This document shows, piece by piece, positions 26,775 to 35,226 of a DNA stretch of 64,000 nt. Source of the DNA: Pediococcus acidilactici DSM 20284 (GTDB lineage Bacteria; Bacillota; Bacilli; Lactobacillales; Lactobacillaceae); contig NZ_GL397067.1 of NCBI RefSeq assembly GCF_000146325.1, forward strand, positions 65,747-129,746. The letters run 5' to 3'. Position 1 is the first letter of the stretch. Each line of letters starts with the position of its first letter. Position numbers and translations under genes: made by a program. The notes under the pieces are model-generated. The model saw only the letters and a list, made by a program, of their open reading frames with translations. It made no database searches and was not told the origin of the DNA.

Positions 26775-28159
26775 TGCAATTTCCTGAAAACTTTCTTTGG
26801 GGAGCGGCGGCGTCAGCTCCGCAAACGGAAGGACACAGCCTAGAAGATGGTAAGTCGGCCACTACCTGGGACAAGTGGTTTGCAATGAATCCTGAAAAAT
26901 TCAACGAAGGACAAGGACCAGAAAATACGTCAAACGTATATGAAGAGTATCCTAACGATGTTCAAATTATGGAAGATTTACATTTAAATTCGTACCGGAC
27001 ATCAATTGCCTGGGCCCGGTTGCTTCCTGACGGGAAAACTTTAAACGTTGCGGCGGTTAAATTCTATCGGCAGTATTTCCAAGAGTTAATTAATCACGGA
27101 GTTCACCCGATTATTAACCTTTTCCACTTTGACATGCCCTGGTGGCTAATGGAAAAAGGAGGTTGGGAAACGCGGGAGGCAGTTGACGCGTTTTACTTTT
27201 ATGCGAAAACAGCTTTTGAGCAATTTGGGGATTTAATTACGGATTGGGTAACGTTCAACGAGCCGATTGTGCATATCGAAATGGGTTACTTGTACGGTTT
27301 CCATTATCCGGCGGTGGTGGACTTCAAAAAAGCTATTCAGGTAGGGTATCATACGTTGATGGCTCACGTCATGGCAGTTAAGGCGTTTCGGGAAACGAAC
27401 ATTTCTGGTGGAAAAATTGGAATTATTTTGAACGTTACACCGGCTTACGCGCGAAGCGGTGATAAAGCAGACCAAATAGCTAAGGAAACTGCGGATTTAC
27501 TATTGAGTCGCAGCTTTCTTGATCCAGCAGTCTTAGGAGAAGTTCCGTCAGAGTTAATTGACCTGGTTAAAAAACATCAAATGCTACCGGAAACTAAAGA
27601 ATCAGACAGAAAACTAATTGCCGAATATACCGTTGATTTCATCGGAATTAATTATTATCAGCCGCTCCGAGTCAAAGCACCCGAGGAACCAAACTTTCCG
27701 GCTCAAAATACGGACGATTTATTTACTAATTACGAATGGCCGGAGCGCCGAATTAATCCATACCGGGGCTGGGAAATTTACCCAGAAGCATTATATGATG
27801 TGGCCATGATGATGAAAGAGCGTTACCACAACATTCCTTGGTACGTAAGCGAAAATGGTATGGGAGTTGCTGATGAGCGCCGGTATGCCGATGCAAACGG
27901 GAAAATTGATGACCAATACCGCATTGACTTTATTAAAGAACATTTAACCCAGTTACATAGAGCCATTACGGAGGGAAGTAATTGTTTTGGATACCATTTG
28001 TGGACTTTCGTAGATTGTTGGTCCTGGTTGAATGGGTACCGAAATCGTTATGGTTTAGTGAGTGTCGATTTAGATAATCATTATCAACGGACTATTAAAA
28101 AGAGTGGCTACTGGTACCGTAATTTAATTAAGCAAAATGGCTTTTCAGTGGAGGATTAA
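26774..28159 (+). CDS. GH1 glycosidase, probable 6-phospho-beta-glucosidase
   Basis: A 461-residue GH1 enzyme with acid/base Glu163 (TFNEP) and nucleophile Glu360 (SENG). In the active-site loop, Ser replaces the Glu that binds O4/O6 of free sugars (CWSWLNGYRNRYG), the change typical of 6-phospho-glycosidases, though the usual Lys at the +7 position is Asn. The ATG at 26774 shares a base with the preceding stop (TAATG), and GGAGGAAG supplies the ribosome site. An in-frame start 15 bases earlier is less likely. Confidence 0.83.
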   Translation: MQFPENFLWGAAASAPQTEGHSLEDGKSATTWDKWFAMNPEKFNEGQGPENTSNVYEEYPNDVQIMEDLHLNSYRTSIAWARLLPDGKTLNVAAVKFYRQYFQELINHGVHPIINLFHFDMPWWLMEKGGWETREAVDAFYFYAKTAFEQFGDLITDWVTFNEPIVHIEMGYLYGFHYPAVVDFKKAIQVGYHTLMAHVMAVKAFRETNISGGKIGIILNVTPAYARSGDKADQIAKETADLLLSRSFLDPAVLGEVPSELIDLVKKHQMLPETKESDRKLIAEYTVDFIGINYYQPLRVKAPEEPNFPAQNTDDLFTNYEWPERRINPYRGWEIYPEALYDVAMMMKERYHNIPWYVSENGMGVADERRYADANGKIDDQYRIDFIKEHLTQLHRAITEGSNCFGYHLWTFVDCWSWLNGYRNRYGLVSVDLDNHYQRTIKKSGYWYRNLIKQNGFSVED

Positions 28160-28162
28160 TTA

Positions 28163-29041
28163 ATGAAGAATTTAATTACAATTGATGTAGGGGGCACGTC
28201 AATTAAGTACGGATTATGGCATGAAGAAGACCAGCGCCTTAGTGATCAAGGACAAGTTGCTACCCCCGCCAAGCTTACTGATTTTTACCAAGTTTTACAA
28301 ACAATTAGTGCAAAATTTACTAACGTTGCTGGCGTAGGGATGAGTATTCCAGGGGCGGTTGACCAAAATACCGGAGTGATTGGCGGGATTAGTGCCTTGC
28401 CATACATTCATAATTTTCCCATTCAAAAAGTACTCGAAGTAAAATTAGGACTACCAGTGGCGATGGAAAACGATGCTAACTGCGCTGCTTTAGCAGAAGT
28501 TGCGCTGGGTGCCGCTAAGGACATGCAAAATGTTTTATTCGTGGTAATTGGTACCGGGGTTGGTGGAGCAGTCGTAGTTGATCGCAAAATCGTGCATGGT
28601 CACCAACTTTATGGTGGTGAATTTGGAATGATGCTAGGACTAGATAACCAGCAGTTAAGCACGGTAGGCACGGCAGTTAAAGTTGCGGAACGATACAATG
28701 CACAAAAAGGCACGCAATGGACTGGACAACAGGTTTTTGAATTGGCAACTAAGGGCGATCAATCAGCCATTACGGAAGTGCAAAAGATGTATGCTAACTT
28801 AGCGCACGTTATTTATAATATCCAGTTTAGTACCGACCCCGAAGCCATAATTATTGGGGGAGGTATCTCTGCTAACCGAGAATTTATTAACGGCTTGAAC
28901 CAAACGTTAAGCGATTTAGTGGGACAATTGAACGATAATTCAATTACTTCACAGGAGATTCCAATTACTCCACAAGTAATTGCCGCTCAAATGCACAATG
29001 ATGCTAATTTGGTAGGGGCGGCTTACAATTTTTATCATTAA
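28163..29041 (+). CDS. ROK-family sugar kinase
   Basis: A 292-residue kinase with the ATP loop DVGGTSIKYG at residues 8-17 and the GTGVGGAVVV phosphate loop near residue 130. The catalytic Asp is in ENDANCAA. The ROK zinc signature CxCGxxGCxE is absent (HQLYGGEFGMMLGL in that region), as in some beta-glucoside kinases such as BglK. It is the last gene of the operon, three bases after GH1. Phosphorylation of mannose, glucose or a disaccharide are all possible. Confidence 0.82.
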   Translation: MKNLITIDVGGTSIKYGLWHEEDQRLSDQGQVATPAKLTDFYQVLQTISAKFTNVAGVGMSIPGAVDQNTGVIGGISALPYIHNFPIQKVLEVKLGLPVAMENDANCAALAEVALGAAKDMQNVLFVVIGTGVGGAVVVDRKIVHGHQLYGGEFGMMLGLDNQQLSTVGTAVKVAERYNAQKGTQWTGQQVFELATKGDQSAITEVQKMYANLAHVIYNIQFSTDPEAIIIGGGISANREFINGLNQTLSDLVGQLNDNSITSQEIPITPQVIAAQMHNDANLVGAAYNFYH

Positions 29042-29063
29042 ATATAGATGAATAGTCATAATA

Positions 29064-29104
29064 AACAGCTACTGACATACTAAGATGTTGGTGGCTGTTT
29101 TTTA
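29064..29104 (+). terminator. Intrinsic terminator after ROK kinase
   Basis: A 15-base stem with G-T pairs (29064-29078 with 29085-29099) is followed by a T run. It lies between convergent genes. Confidence 0.8.
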
Positions 29105-29113
29105 TTATATTAA

Positions 29114-29866
29114 CTAAATAATGTGATTTTTCCGAAATTCACTTGGTGAGCAGTTTAAGTAGCGACTAAAAACCCGACTTAAATAGAATGAATCATTAAA
29201 ACCAGTTGTATCGGCTATTTCTGTTAGCGAGAGGTCGGTAGTAATTAATAGGGATTGAACCTTTTTAAGTTTGATTTTGGTATAAAAACTAATTGGAGAC
29301 TCACCAGTTACTTTTTTAAAAGTTTTAGAAAAGTAGGCAGCATTAAGTCCAACTTGGGAAGCAATTTTGCTAATGGAAAGTGTTAAATCCTGGTGCATTA
29401 GATTAATTGCAGCAGTAATTGTCTGATTGCGATGACGAATATTTTTCGGGGCTGGTTGAAAATAAGTCATAATTTTAGTGATCATAAAATCATTAACAAT
29501 GTGATTACGAACTATTTGAGCACGGGGATGAAAACTAAAGTTCGTTTTCTTTAGCATGCTACAGTTTTCAGTAAAGCGGCTAGTAGAGTAGTGGTGATTT
29601 CCAATCATAGAATGGGGAATGTCAGTATCAGAAGTCAAACGGACGAAGTGAAAAGTCATGGTTAGTAGCATTTTACGCTGAAAGTTAGTATATGGCGGAA
29701 CGACTAAAACATCATTTGCTTTAGCAACCCCCTCATGATTATTGAAGTGGTACCAACAAGCTCCTTTTTCAATGATGTACATGACGTATTGTGAATCTAC
29801 GTCAGCACTAAGTTGAAAACGGGGCTTATTTTGCCAATATGCATATCCAGCAGTTTCAACAGACAT
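29114..29866 (-). CDS. AraC-family regulator of the FAD-oxidoreductase module
   Basis: A 250-residue regulator whose N-terminal half is a divergent cupin-like ligand domain and whose C-terminal 100 residues are the AraC helix-turn-helix pair (ISKIASQVGLNAAYFSKTFKK... TTGFNDSFYLSRVF). Start 29866 is chosen because AAGGAGG lies 8 bases before it; the longer frame from 29905 has no ribosome site. It diverges from the FAD oxidoreductase/MFS pair and probably activates it. Confidence 0.83.
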   Translation of the reverse strand: MSVETAGYAYWQNKPRFQLSADVDSQYVMYIIEKGACWYHFNNHEGVAKANDVLVVPPYTNFQRKMLLTMTFHFVRLTSDTDIPHSMIGNHHYSTSRFTENCSMLKKTNFSFHPRAQIVRNHIVNDFMITKIMTYFQPAPKNIRHRNQTITAAINLMHQDLTLSISKIASQVGLNAAYFSKTFKKVTGESPISFYTKIKLKKVQSLLITTDLSLTEIADTTGFNDSFYLSRVFSRYLNCSPSEFRKNHII

Positions 29867-29896
29867 CGGAAAATCCTCCTTTATATTTTGACAAAA

Positions 29897-29925
29897 ATAA
29901 TACATGTTTAACTAAAAAAAGTAAA
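29897..29925 (-). promoter_or_regulatory. Candidate promoter of the AraC regulator
   Basis: Read on the minus strand: TTTACT (29925-29920), a 17-bp spacer and TATTAT (29902-29897), which starts transcription about 30 bases before the ribosome site. Confidence 0.5.
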
Positions 29926-29972
29926 TTGTGCAAATGGTCACAACTGGGTATCTTAAGACCAAGGAGGCGAAT

Positions 29973-32209
29973 ATGATGTTAGAAGAAAATGTAACCGCTG
30001 ACACAACGGTGATTGGTGGCGGATTAGCAGGTGTTTGTGCTGCAATCGCCGCAGCACGCTTGAATCATAAAGTAACGTTAGTACAAAATCGAGGAGTCTT
30101 GGGGGGGAATTCAAGCAGCGAAATTCGTGTATGGGTGGCAGGCGCAACTAAGCATGGAGTTAATCGATATGCAAGAGAGACGGGAATTATGGGGGAATTA
30201 TTTGTAGAAAATCAGTACCGTAATCCAGAGGGAAACCCATACTTATGGGATGCATTATTAATGGAAAAGGTAAAAGAGGAAAGTAACATCCGCTTATTTT
30301 TGAATACCGAAATAATGACGGTGAAAATGCAGGACCATCAAAAGATCGAATCAATTTCAGGTTTTATGTCAGGTTCAGAAAGACTAATTACTTTCAAGAG
30401 CTCCCACTTTATTGATTGCAGTGGAGATGGCATCGTAGCTTTTTTAGCGGGAGCAAAATTTCGGCTTGGACGAGAAAGTCGGGTAGAATTTAACGAAAGC
30501 TTAGCACCGCTTCACGAAGATAAAACGACCCTAGGTAGCACACTATTTTTCTATACTAAGGATCTTGGTCGTCCAGTAAAGTACGTTAAACCAAGCTTTG
30601 CAAGAGACATTACTAAGACTTCAATTATTAAAAATCGAATTATTAAAAAAGAAGATAATGGTTGTGCTTATTGGTGGATTGAATGGGGCGGTGAGTTAGA
30701 CGTTCTTCATGATAACGAAAAAATTAGAGACGAATTGCAAGCTATCGTATACGGAATTTGGGATTATATTAAAAATTCCGGGAACTATGATGCTGATAAC
30801 TTAACTTTGGAATGGATTGGTTCAGTACCTGGGAAAAGAGAATATCGTAGGTTTGAAGGAGATTATACACTAAAGCAAACTGATATTGAAGAACAAGTGT
30901 TGTTTAAAGATCGGATTGGCTTTGGAGGATGGTCAATTGACTTACATCCAGCTTCTGGCGTTTACAACGACTCTGTTGGCGCACAACATTCCGTTCCTGA
31001 TGGGATCTATCATATTCCATATCGCATACTGTATTCAAAAAATATTAACAATTTATTTTTAGCTGGAAGAGATGTTTCAACTTCTCACGTAGCTTTTGGA
31101 ACGGTTCGCGTAATGGCAACCTGCGCAGTAATGGGGCAGGCAGCAGGGACTGCAGCCGCCATTGCAGTTAAACATAACGCTAATCCTCGCGATGTTTATT
31201 TGCACTATTTAAAGGAATATCAGCAAACTTTATTGAGAGAAGACGGTGCGATATTAGGGATTAAAAATCAAGATGAACACGACCTAGCCCGGCAGGCTGA
31301 CATTACGTCCACTAGCACATTAACTGAAATTAACACTTACGTGGCGAATGCTGAACCATATCGATTAACTAAAGCAGCGGCTTTTACCATTCCCGTAGAT
31401 CCTCAAGTTAACCAATTGGATATTTTTTTATCAACCGAAAAGGCGACTTCTTTAATAGTTAAGTGGTACAGTACCGGGAATCCACAAAATTATATTCCGG
31501 ATACTTTAATTGGCAAACAAAAATAAAAATCGATAAAGGGTTTAACGGATGGCAAGAAGTAAAAGTTAATTACAAACCTAGTCATGCACAAAACTTATTT
31601 GTGGTAATTGAAAAAAACGAAGACTGTATTTTATATCTAGGTAATCAAGAGTTTGCCGGAGTTTTGAGCTATGTAAATAATCCTATTGCCGAATTGAACC
31701 AGCCGGAGCTGCATGATTATTCTCGAAAGAGTCCACTATTGTATTGGACAAATCAATTAATTAACCGGCGGAACTTTGTTTTTCGAGTAAAACAAACTAA
31801 CGCATTTCAACCAACGAAAATTATTAATGGGTATGTTCGACCTTATGGTGGACCCAATATGTGGGTTACTAATTTTAACGGTCAACCAGAAGCCATCGAA
31901 CTAAGTTGGAAAGGACTCCAGAATATGAAACAGATTAACCTGACATTTAACGATGACGTTAACGAAGATATTATTAATCTACACCACCATCGTACGTATT
32001 TTGATGAGGTCCCCGAACTAGTAAAGGCGTTTAACCTATACTACTGGAAAAACGGTAGTTGGAAACGGTGGTGGTCGGTAGATCAAAATCGTCAACGGCA
32101 TTTGGTGAAAGAATTTGAGCAACCTATTCAGACTAATAAATTGAAATTAGAGTTACTCCAAACCAATGGTAGTCAACAGTTTTCTTTATTTGAAGTTCGA
32201 GTATATTAG
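29973..32209 (+). pseudogene. FAD-dependent oxidoreductase split by a -1 frameshift
   Basis: The first frame (29973-31526, 517 residues) starts with VIGGGLAGVCAAIAAA, a Rossmann FAD site at residues 13-26, and resembles the large FAD-oxidoreductase family (PF12831-like). It stops at TAA 31524-31526 directly after the run CAAAAAT. The -1 frame continues without a stop from there to 32209 with 228 more residues ending in a beta-sandwich-like domain (KLKLELLQTNGSQQFSLFEVRVY). One extra A at 31519-31523 would give a single 745-residue protein. It may be a true mutation, a sequencing error, or slippage at AAA-TAA. A good AAGGAGG site and a nine-base gap to the next gene show otherwise intact operon structure. 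Confidence 0.75.
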
Positions 32210-32218
32210 GAGGTTCGT

Positions 32219-33514
32219 ATGGCACCTTTAGAAAAGTCTAAAAGATTATCAACAAATATGCGCTACGTAATTTTAGCTTTTGTTTTTATTAATATAGTGA
32301 TTAATTACATGGATCGTACAAATGTTTCGATTGCGATGCCGGAATTATCTAAAGAGATAGGACTATCAACTGTCCAGCAAGGCCTTATCTTTTCGGCATT
32401 TGGTTGGATTTATGCTGCAATGCAAATTCCAGGAGGGATTTTACTGGATAAGTTTGGTTCCCGAATAATGTATTTCATTAGTTTATTTGGTTGGTCATTG
32501 GTCACGGTATTTCAAGCATTCATTAGTGGATTTGGGCAATTAATGGGATTACGACTAGGAGTAGGATTTTTTGAAGCACCGGTAATGCCAGCTAATAACC
32601 GGGCGATTTCTTATTGGTTTCCCGAAGACGAACGGGGTACGGCAATCGGAATTTATTCGTCTGCCCAATTCTTAGGATTAGCGTTTTCAACTCCAATTTT
32701 ATACGGAATTCATAATTCAATTGGTTGGCGAGGGCTATTCGTCGTAACTGGAGTAGTTGGAATCATCTGGTCAATTATTTGGTATATATTTTATTCTGAC
32801 CCAGATAAAAGCCGATTTGTCGGCCAAGACGAATTAAAATATATAAAAGCTGGAGGCGCAATTACTGACGATGATTTGAAGAATGTTGATAAGCACAAAG
32901 TTAAACTTAATTCGCAAAACATCAAACAGCTATTTTCACGAAGATTGATTGGAATTTATATTGGGCAATTTGCAATTTCGGGGACGTTTTGGTTTTTCCT
33001 AACATGGTTTCCAACCTATTTAACAAAAGCAAAGCACGTTAATTTTTTGCAGTCCGGTTTTTTGTCTTCAATTCCATATTTAGCAGCTTTTTGTGGGGTA
33101 ATATTGGCAGGGTTTATTTCTGATCAGTTAATTAAAAAAGGACGTTCAGCTAGTTTAGCCCGTAAAGCTCCCGTAATTACGGGGCTATTGTTAACGCTTT
33201 TAATTTTAGGGGCAAACTTTGTTTCTAATCCAGCTTTGATTATCTTATTTATGTCGATTGCTTTTTTTGGAAACGGCTTGGCGACCATTACTTGGGTATT
33301 CGTTACTGCGTTAGCTCCTAAACACTTAATTGGATTGGCAGGTGGAATATTTAACGGATGTGGGGCTTTATCTTCAATAGTGATCCCAGTTGTAATTGGT
33401 ATTCTAGTTTCTAATGGTAATTTTTCTTCAGCCTTGGTATTCATAGCAGCAATTGCTTTGCTGGGCGCGCTTTCTTACATTTTTGTCGTCGGTAAAATCG
33501 AGTTAAAAGATTAA
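32219..33514 (+). CDS. MFS transporter, anion:cation symporter (sugar-acid) type
   Basis: A 431-residue, 12-helix carrier. The start INYMDRTNVSIAMPELSKEIGLS and the helix-2/3 loop GGILLDKFGSR follow the ACS branch (ExuT, GudP, DgoT), which moves hexuronates, aldarates and aldonates with protons. It follows the FAD oxidoreductase by nine bases with AGGAGG in the gap. Together with the AraC gene it forms a three-gene module; uptake of an acidic or oxidised sugar is the likely role. Confidence 0.84.
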   Translation: MAPLEKSKRLSTNMRYVILAFVFINIVINYMDRTNVSIAMPELSKEIGLSTVQQGLIFSAFGWIYAAMQIPGGILLDKFGSRIMYFISLFGWSLVTVFQAFISGFGQLMGLRLGVGFFEAPVMPANNRAISYWFPEDERGTAIGIYSSAQFLGLAFSTPILYGIHNSIGWRGLFVVTGVVGIIWSIIWYIFYSDPDKSRFVGQDELKYIKAGGAITDDDLKNVDKHKVKLNSQNIKQLFSRRLIGIYIGQFAISGTFWFFLTWFPTYLTKAKHVNFLQSGFLSSIPYLAAFCGVILAGFISDQLIKKGRSASLARKAPVITGLLLTLLILGANFVSNPALIILFMSIAFFGNGLATITWVFVTALAPKHLIGLAGGIFNGCGALSSIVIPVVIGILVSNGNFSSALVFIAAIALLGALSYIFVVGKIELKD

Positions 33515-33534
33515 TTATTTAGCATATTAGACTT

Positions 33535-33576
33535 AAAAAGCAGGATCTGATGTTTATAACATTGGTCTGCTTTTTT
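33535..33576 (+). terminator. Intrinsic terminator after ACS-type MFS gene
   Basis: AAAAAGCAG pairs with CTGCTTTTTT, with a further ATGTT/AACAT stem inside, giving an imperfect hairpin with a T run. Confidence 0.75.
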
Positions 33577-33899
33577 GTTGTCTATATTGCATTATTTTAT
33601 GAGTATTAATTATTAAAAGCAGTAATCCAATATGTATTCAATATGCTTTTTTTTGTTACTAATGAGAAATTTATATCTTTGTTACAATAATAATTTGACT
33701 ATCAGTGGAAAAATAACTGTTGCACTTGTAATAATGGAGGGAATTTTATAGTATCTTTTAATTTTCAAACTACAGAATAACGGTATGATAGACTTATATA
33801 CGTTTTTATTTCAAATAAAAAATATAACGCCTGTATTTACATATAACAAGACAAGGCCTTAAAAACAAAAAATAACGATATATCGGCATAAAGCACCTA
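33577..33899. other. AT-rich intergenic stretch without a gene
   Basis: No convincing open frame. A second weak hairpin with a long T run lies at 33615-33654. ATATAACAAG at 33841-33850 repeats exactly one arm of the operator at 33947-33966, so it could be an extra half-site. A short palindrome, CGATATATCG, lies at 33876-33885. Confidence 0.45.
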
Positions 33900-33936
33900 T
33901 GAAAGCGTTGACATAAACTCGACGACAGACTATAGT
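33900..33936 (+). promoter_or_regulatory. Strong promoter with perfect cre over its -35 box
   Basis: TTGACA (33908-33913), a 17-bp spacer and TATAGT (33931-33936) form a near-consensus promoter. TGAAAGCGTTGACA (33900-33913) matches the cre consensus at all 14 positions and covers the -35 element, predicting direct CcpA repression of the mannose-family PTS operon. Confidence 0.85.
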
Positions 33937-33946
33937 GTGGGTATGG

Positions 33947-33966
33947 TTGTTATATCGATATAACAA
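33947..33966 (+). promoter_or_regulatory. 20-bp perfect palindromic operator
   Basis: TTGTTATATCGATATAACAA is fully self-complementary. It begins about four bases after the expected transcription start and 14 bases before the GntR start codon, the expected place for autorepression by that HutC-type regulator. Confidence 0.8.
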
Positions 33967-33979
33967 GTTGGTGAAAGAT

Positions 33980-35200
33980 ATGAAAAAACAACCATTCTGG
34001 CAATATAAACAAATTAGTGAAGAATTGATACAGCAAATTGAAAGCGGAGAATTTGCAATCAAATCTAAACTTCCGTCAGAAAAAGAACTGTGTAATCAGT
34101 ATGACGTCAGCAGAATTACAGTTCGTAAAGCTTTAGCAGAGTTGGAAGAAAAGGGATATATAACAAGGCGCCAAGGCCAAGGTAGCTTTGTAAAAAAACG
34201 TGATGCGTATGCGGATTCGGAAGTAAGCTTTATTGACAATAACAGTGAGGATCTCAGAAGATTAGGGCATTCTGTTTACATCGAGTTGCACGAATTTTCT
34301 ATTCTAGCAGATGGAGAAGAACCAAATATTAGAAAACTGATGAAAGCAAAGAATAGCGATTACTTATATCGTATTAATCAAGTTTATATATCTGATAGAA
34401 AACCGATTATTCAGCGGGAAACATTTATAATATTTGAAGATTTTCCTATGATTACTTCGGCAGAACTTGAAAATGCTGAAATTATTCCATTACTTACTCG
34501 TAAATTTATTTTGAATCCTAATTTATTGCACCATGAAATTGATACAGAAGTTGAAAGTATCCCTCCTAGGTTGCATGGAATACCAAGTGCAGCTCCTAGA
34601 GAATCTTATGTTAAAGCAATAACTACGTACGAGAATGAGGATAATCGCATTACTTATATGAGTACGGCCATTTCACCAGCATCATCTCATGTATTTTTTG
34701 TGCGACATAAGGAGGAACATACTATGACAGAACCACATATTTTACTTACAAGAATAGATAATCGCTTAGTACATGGACAAGTCGGAGTTACCTGGACTAA
34801 AACTTTAGGTGCTAATTTAATACTAGTTGCGAATGACGAAGTTGCAACAGACGATTTGCAACAAAAATTAATGAAGAGTACTGCGGATTCATCAGGAGCT
34901 CAAATTAGGTTTTTTAGTTTACAAAAAACTATTAACGTGATTCAAAAAGCAGCAGATCGACAAAAAATTTTTATTGTTGTAAAAACTCCAGAAGACGCAT
35001 TAACGCTAATTGACGGGGGAGTGCCCATTAAAGAACTGAATGTAGGAAATATGCATTTTGCGCCTGGTAAAGAGGAGATTACTAAAAAGGTTTATGTAGA
35101 CCAAAATGATAAAAATACTCTTACAGAGATAGTCCAAAAGGGCGTTAATGTATATATACAAGATGTTCCAGGAGATCATAAGACGAAAATTAATTTTTAA
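33980..35200 (+). CDS. GntR/UTRA regulator fused in frame to a mannose-family PTS EIIB
   Basis: One open frame of 406 residues. Residues about 8-78 are a GntR winged helix (LPSEKELCNQYDVSRITVRKAL), about 95-240 a UTRA effector domain, and 249-406 a complete sorbose/mannose-type EIIB with phospho-histidine His265 (RLVHGQV). The junction residues translate a ribosome site (AAGGAGG 34709-34715) placed 8 bases before an in-frame ATG at 34724, so free EIIB is probably also made. If the T run at 34694-34699 had one more T, the regulator would stop at TAA 34708-34710, directly before GGAGG. The fusion may therefore be a one-base deletion or an error. Confidence 0.8.
   Translation: MKKQPFWQYKQISEELIQQIESGEFAIKSKLPSEKELCNQYDVSRITVRKALAELEEKGYITRRQGQGSFVKKRDAYADSEVSFIDNNSEDLRRLGHSVYIELHEFSILADGEEPNIRKLMKAKNSDYLYRINQVYISDRKPIIQRETFIIFEDFPMITSAELENAEIIPLLTRKFILNPNLLHHEIDTEVESIPPRLHGIPSAAPRESYVKAITTYENEDNRITYMSTAISPASSHVFFVRHKEEHTMTEPHILLTRIDNRLVHGQVGVTWTKTLGANLILVANDEVATDDLQQKLMKSTADSSGAQIRFFSLQKTINVIQKAADRQKIFIVVKTPEDALTLIDGGVPIKELNVGNMHFAPGKEEITKKVYVDQNDKNTLTEIVQKGVNVYIQDVPGDHKTKINF
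34724..35200 (+). CDS. PTS EIIB, mannose/sorbose family (internal start within the fusion)
   Basis: From the internal ATG the product is 158 residues, the full normal length for this EIIB family, with phospho-His17 in RIDNRLVHGQV. AAGGAGG eight bases before the ATG is a better ribosome site than that of the upstream regulator. It is followed by EIIC, EIID and EIIA, so it is the phosphotransfer subunit of a complete four-part permease whether or not it is also made as a fusion. Confidence 0.85.
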   Translation: MTEPHILLTRIDNRLVHGQVGVTWTKTLGANLILVANDEVATDDLQQKLMKSTADSSGAQIRFFSLQKTINVIQKAADRQKIFIVVKTPEDALTLIDGGVPIKELNVGNMHFAPGKEEITKKVYVDQNDKNTLTEIVQKGVNVYIQDVPGDHKTKINF

Positions 35201-35226
35201 GATTGCTCAATTAGGAGGGCTATGCG

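Noticed and set aside
31463-31522. ATG at 31463 as the real start of a separate gene after the FAD oxidoreductase
   Set aside because: No ribosome site, and these 20 codons overlap conserved sequence of the upstream frame. The downstream part is better explained as the C-terminus of a frameshifted protein.
33577-33899. A short gene after ATGGAGGG near 33734
   Set aside because: The frame closes after a few codons; no conserved product.
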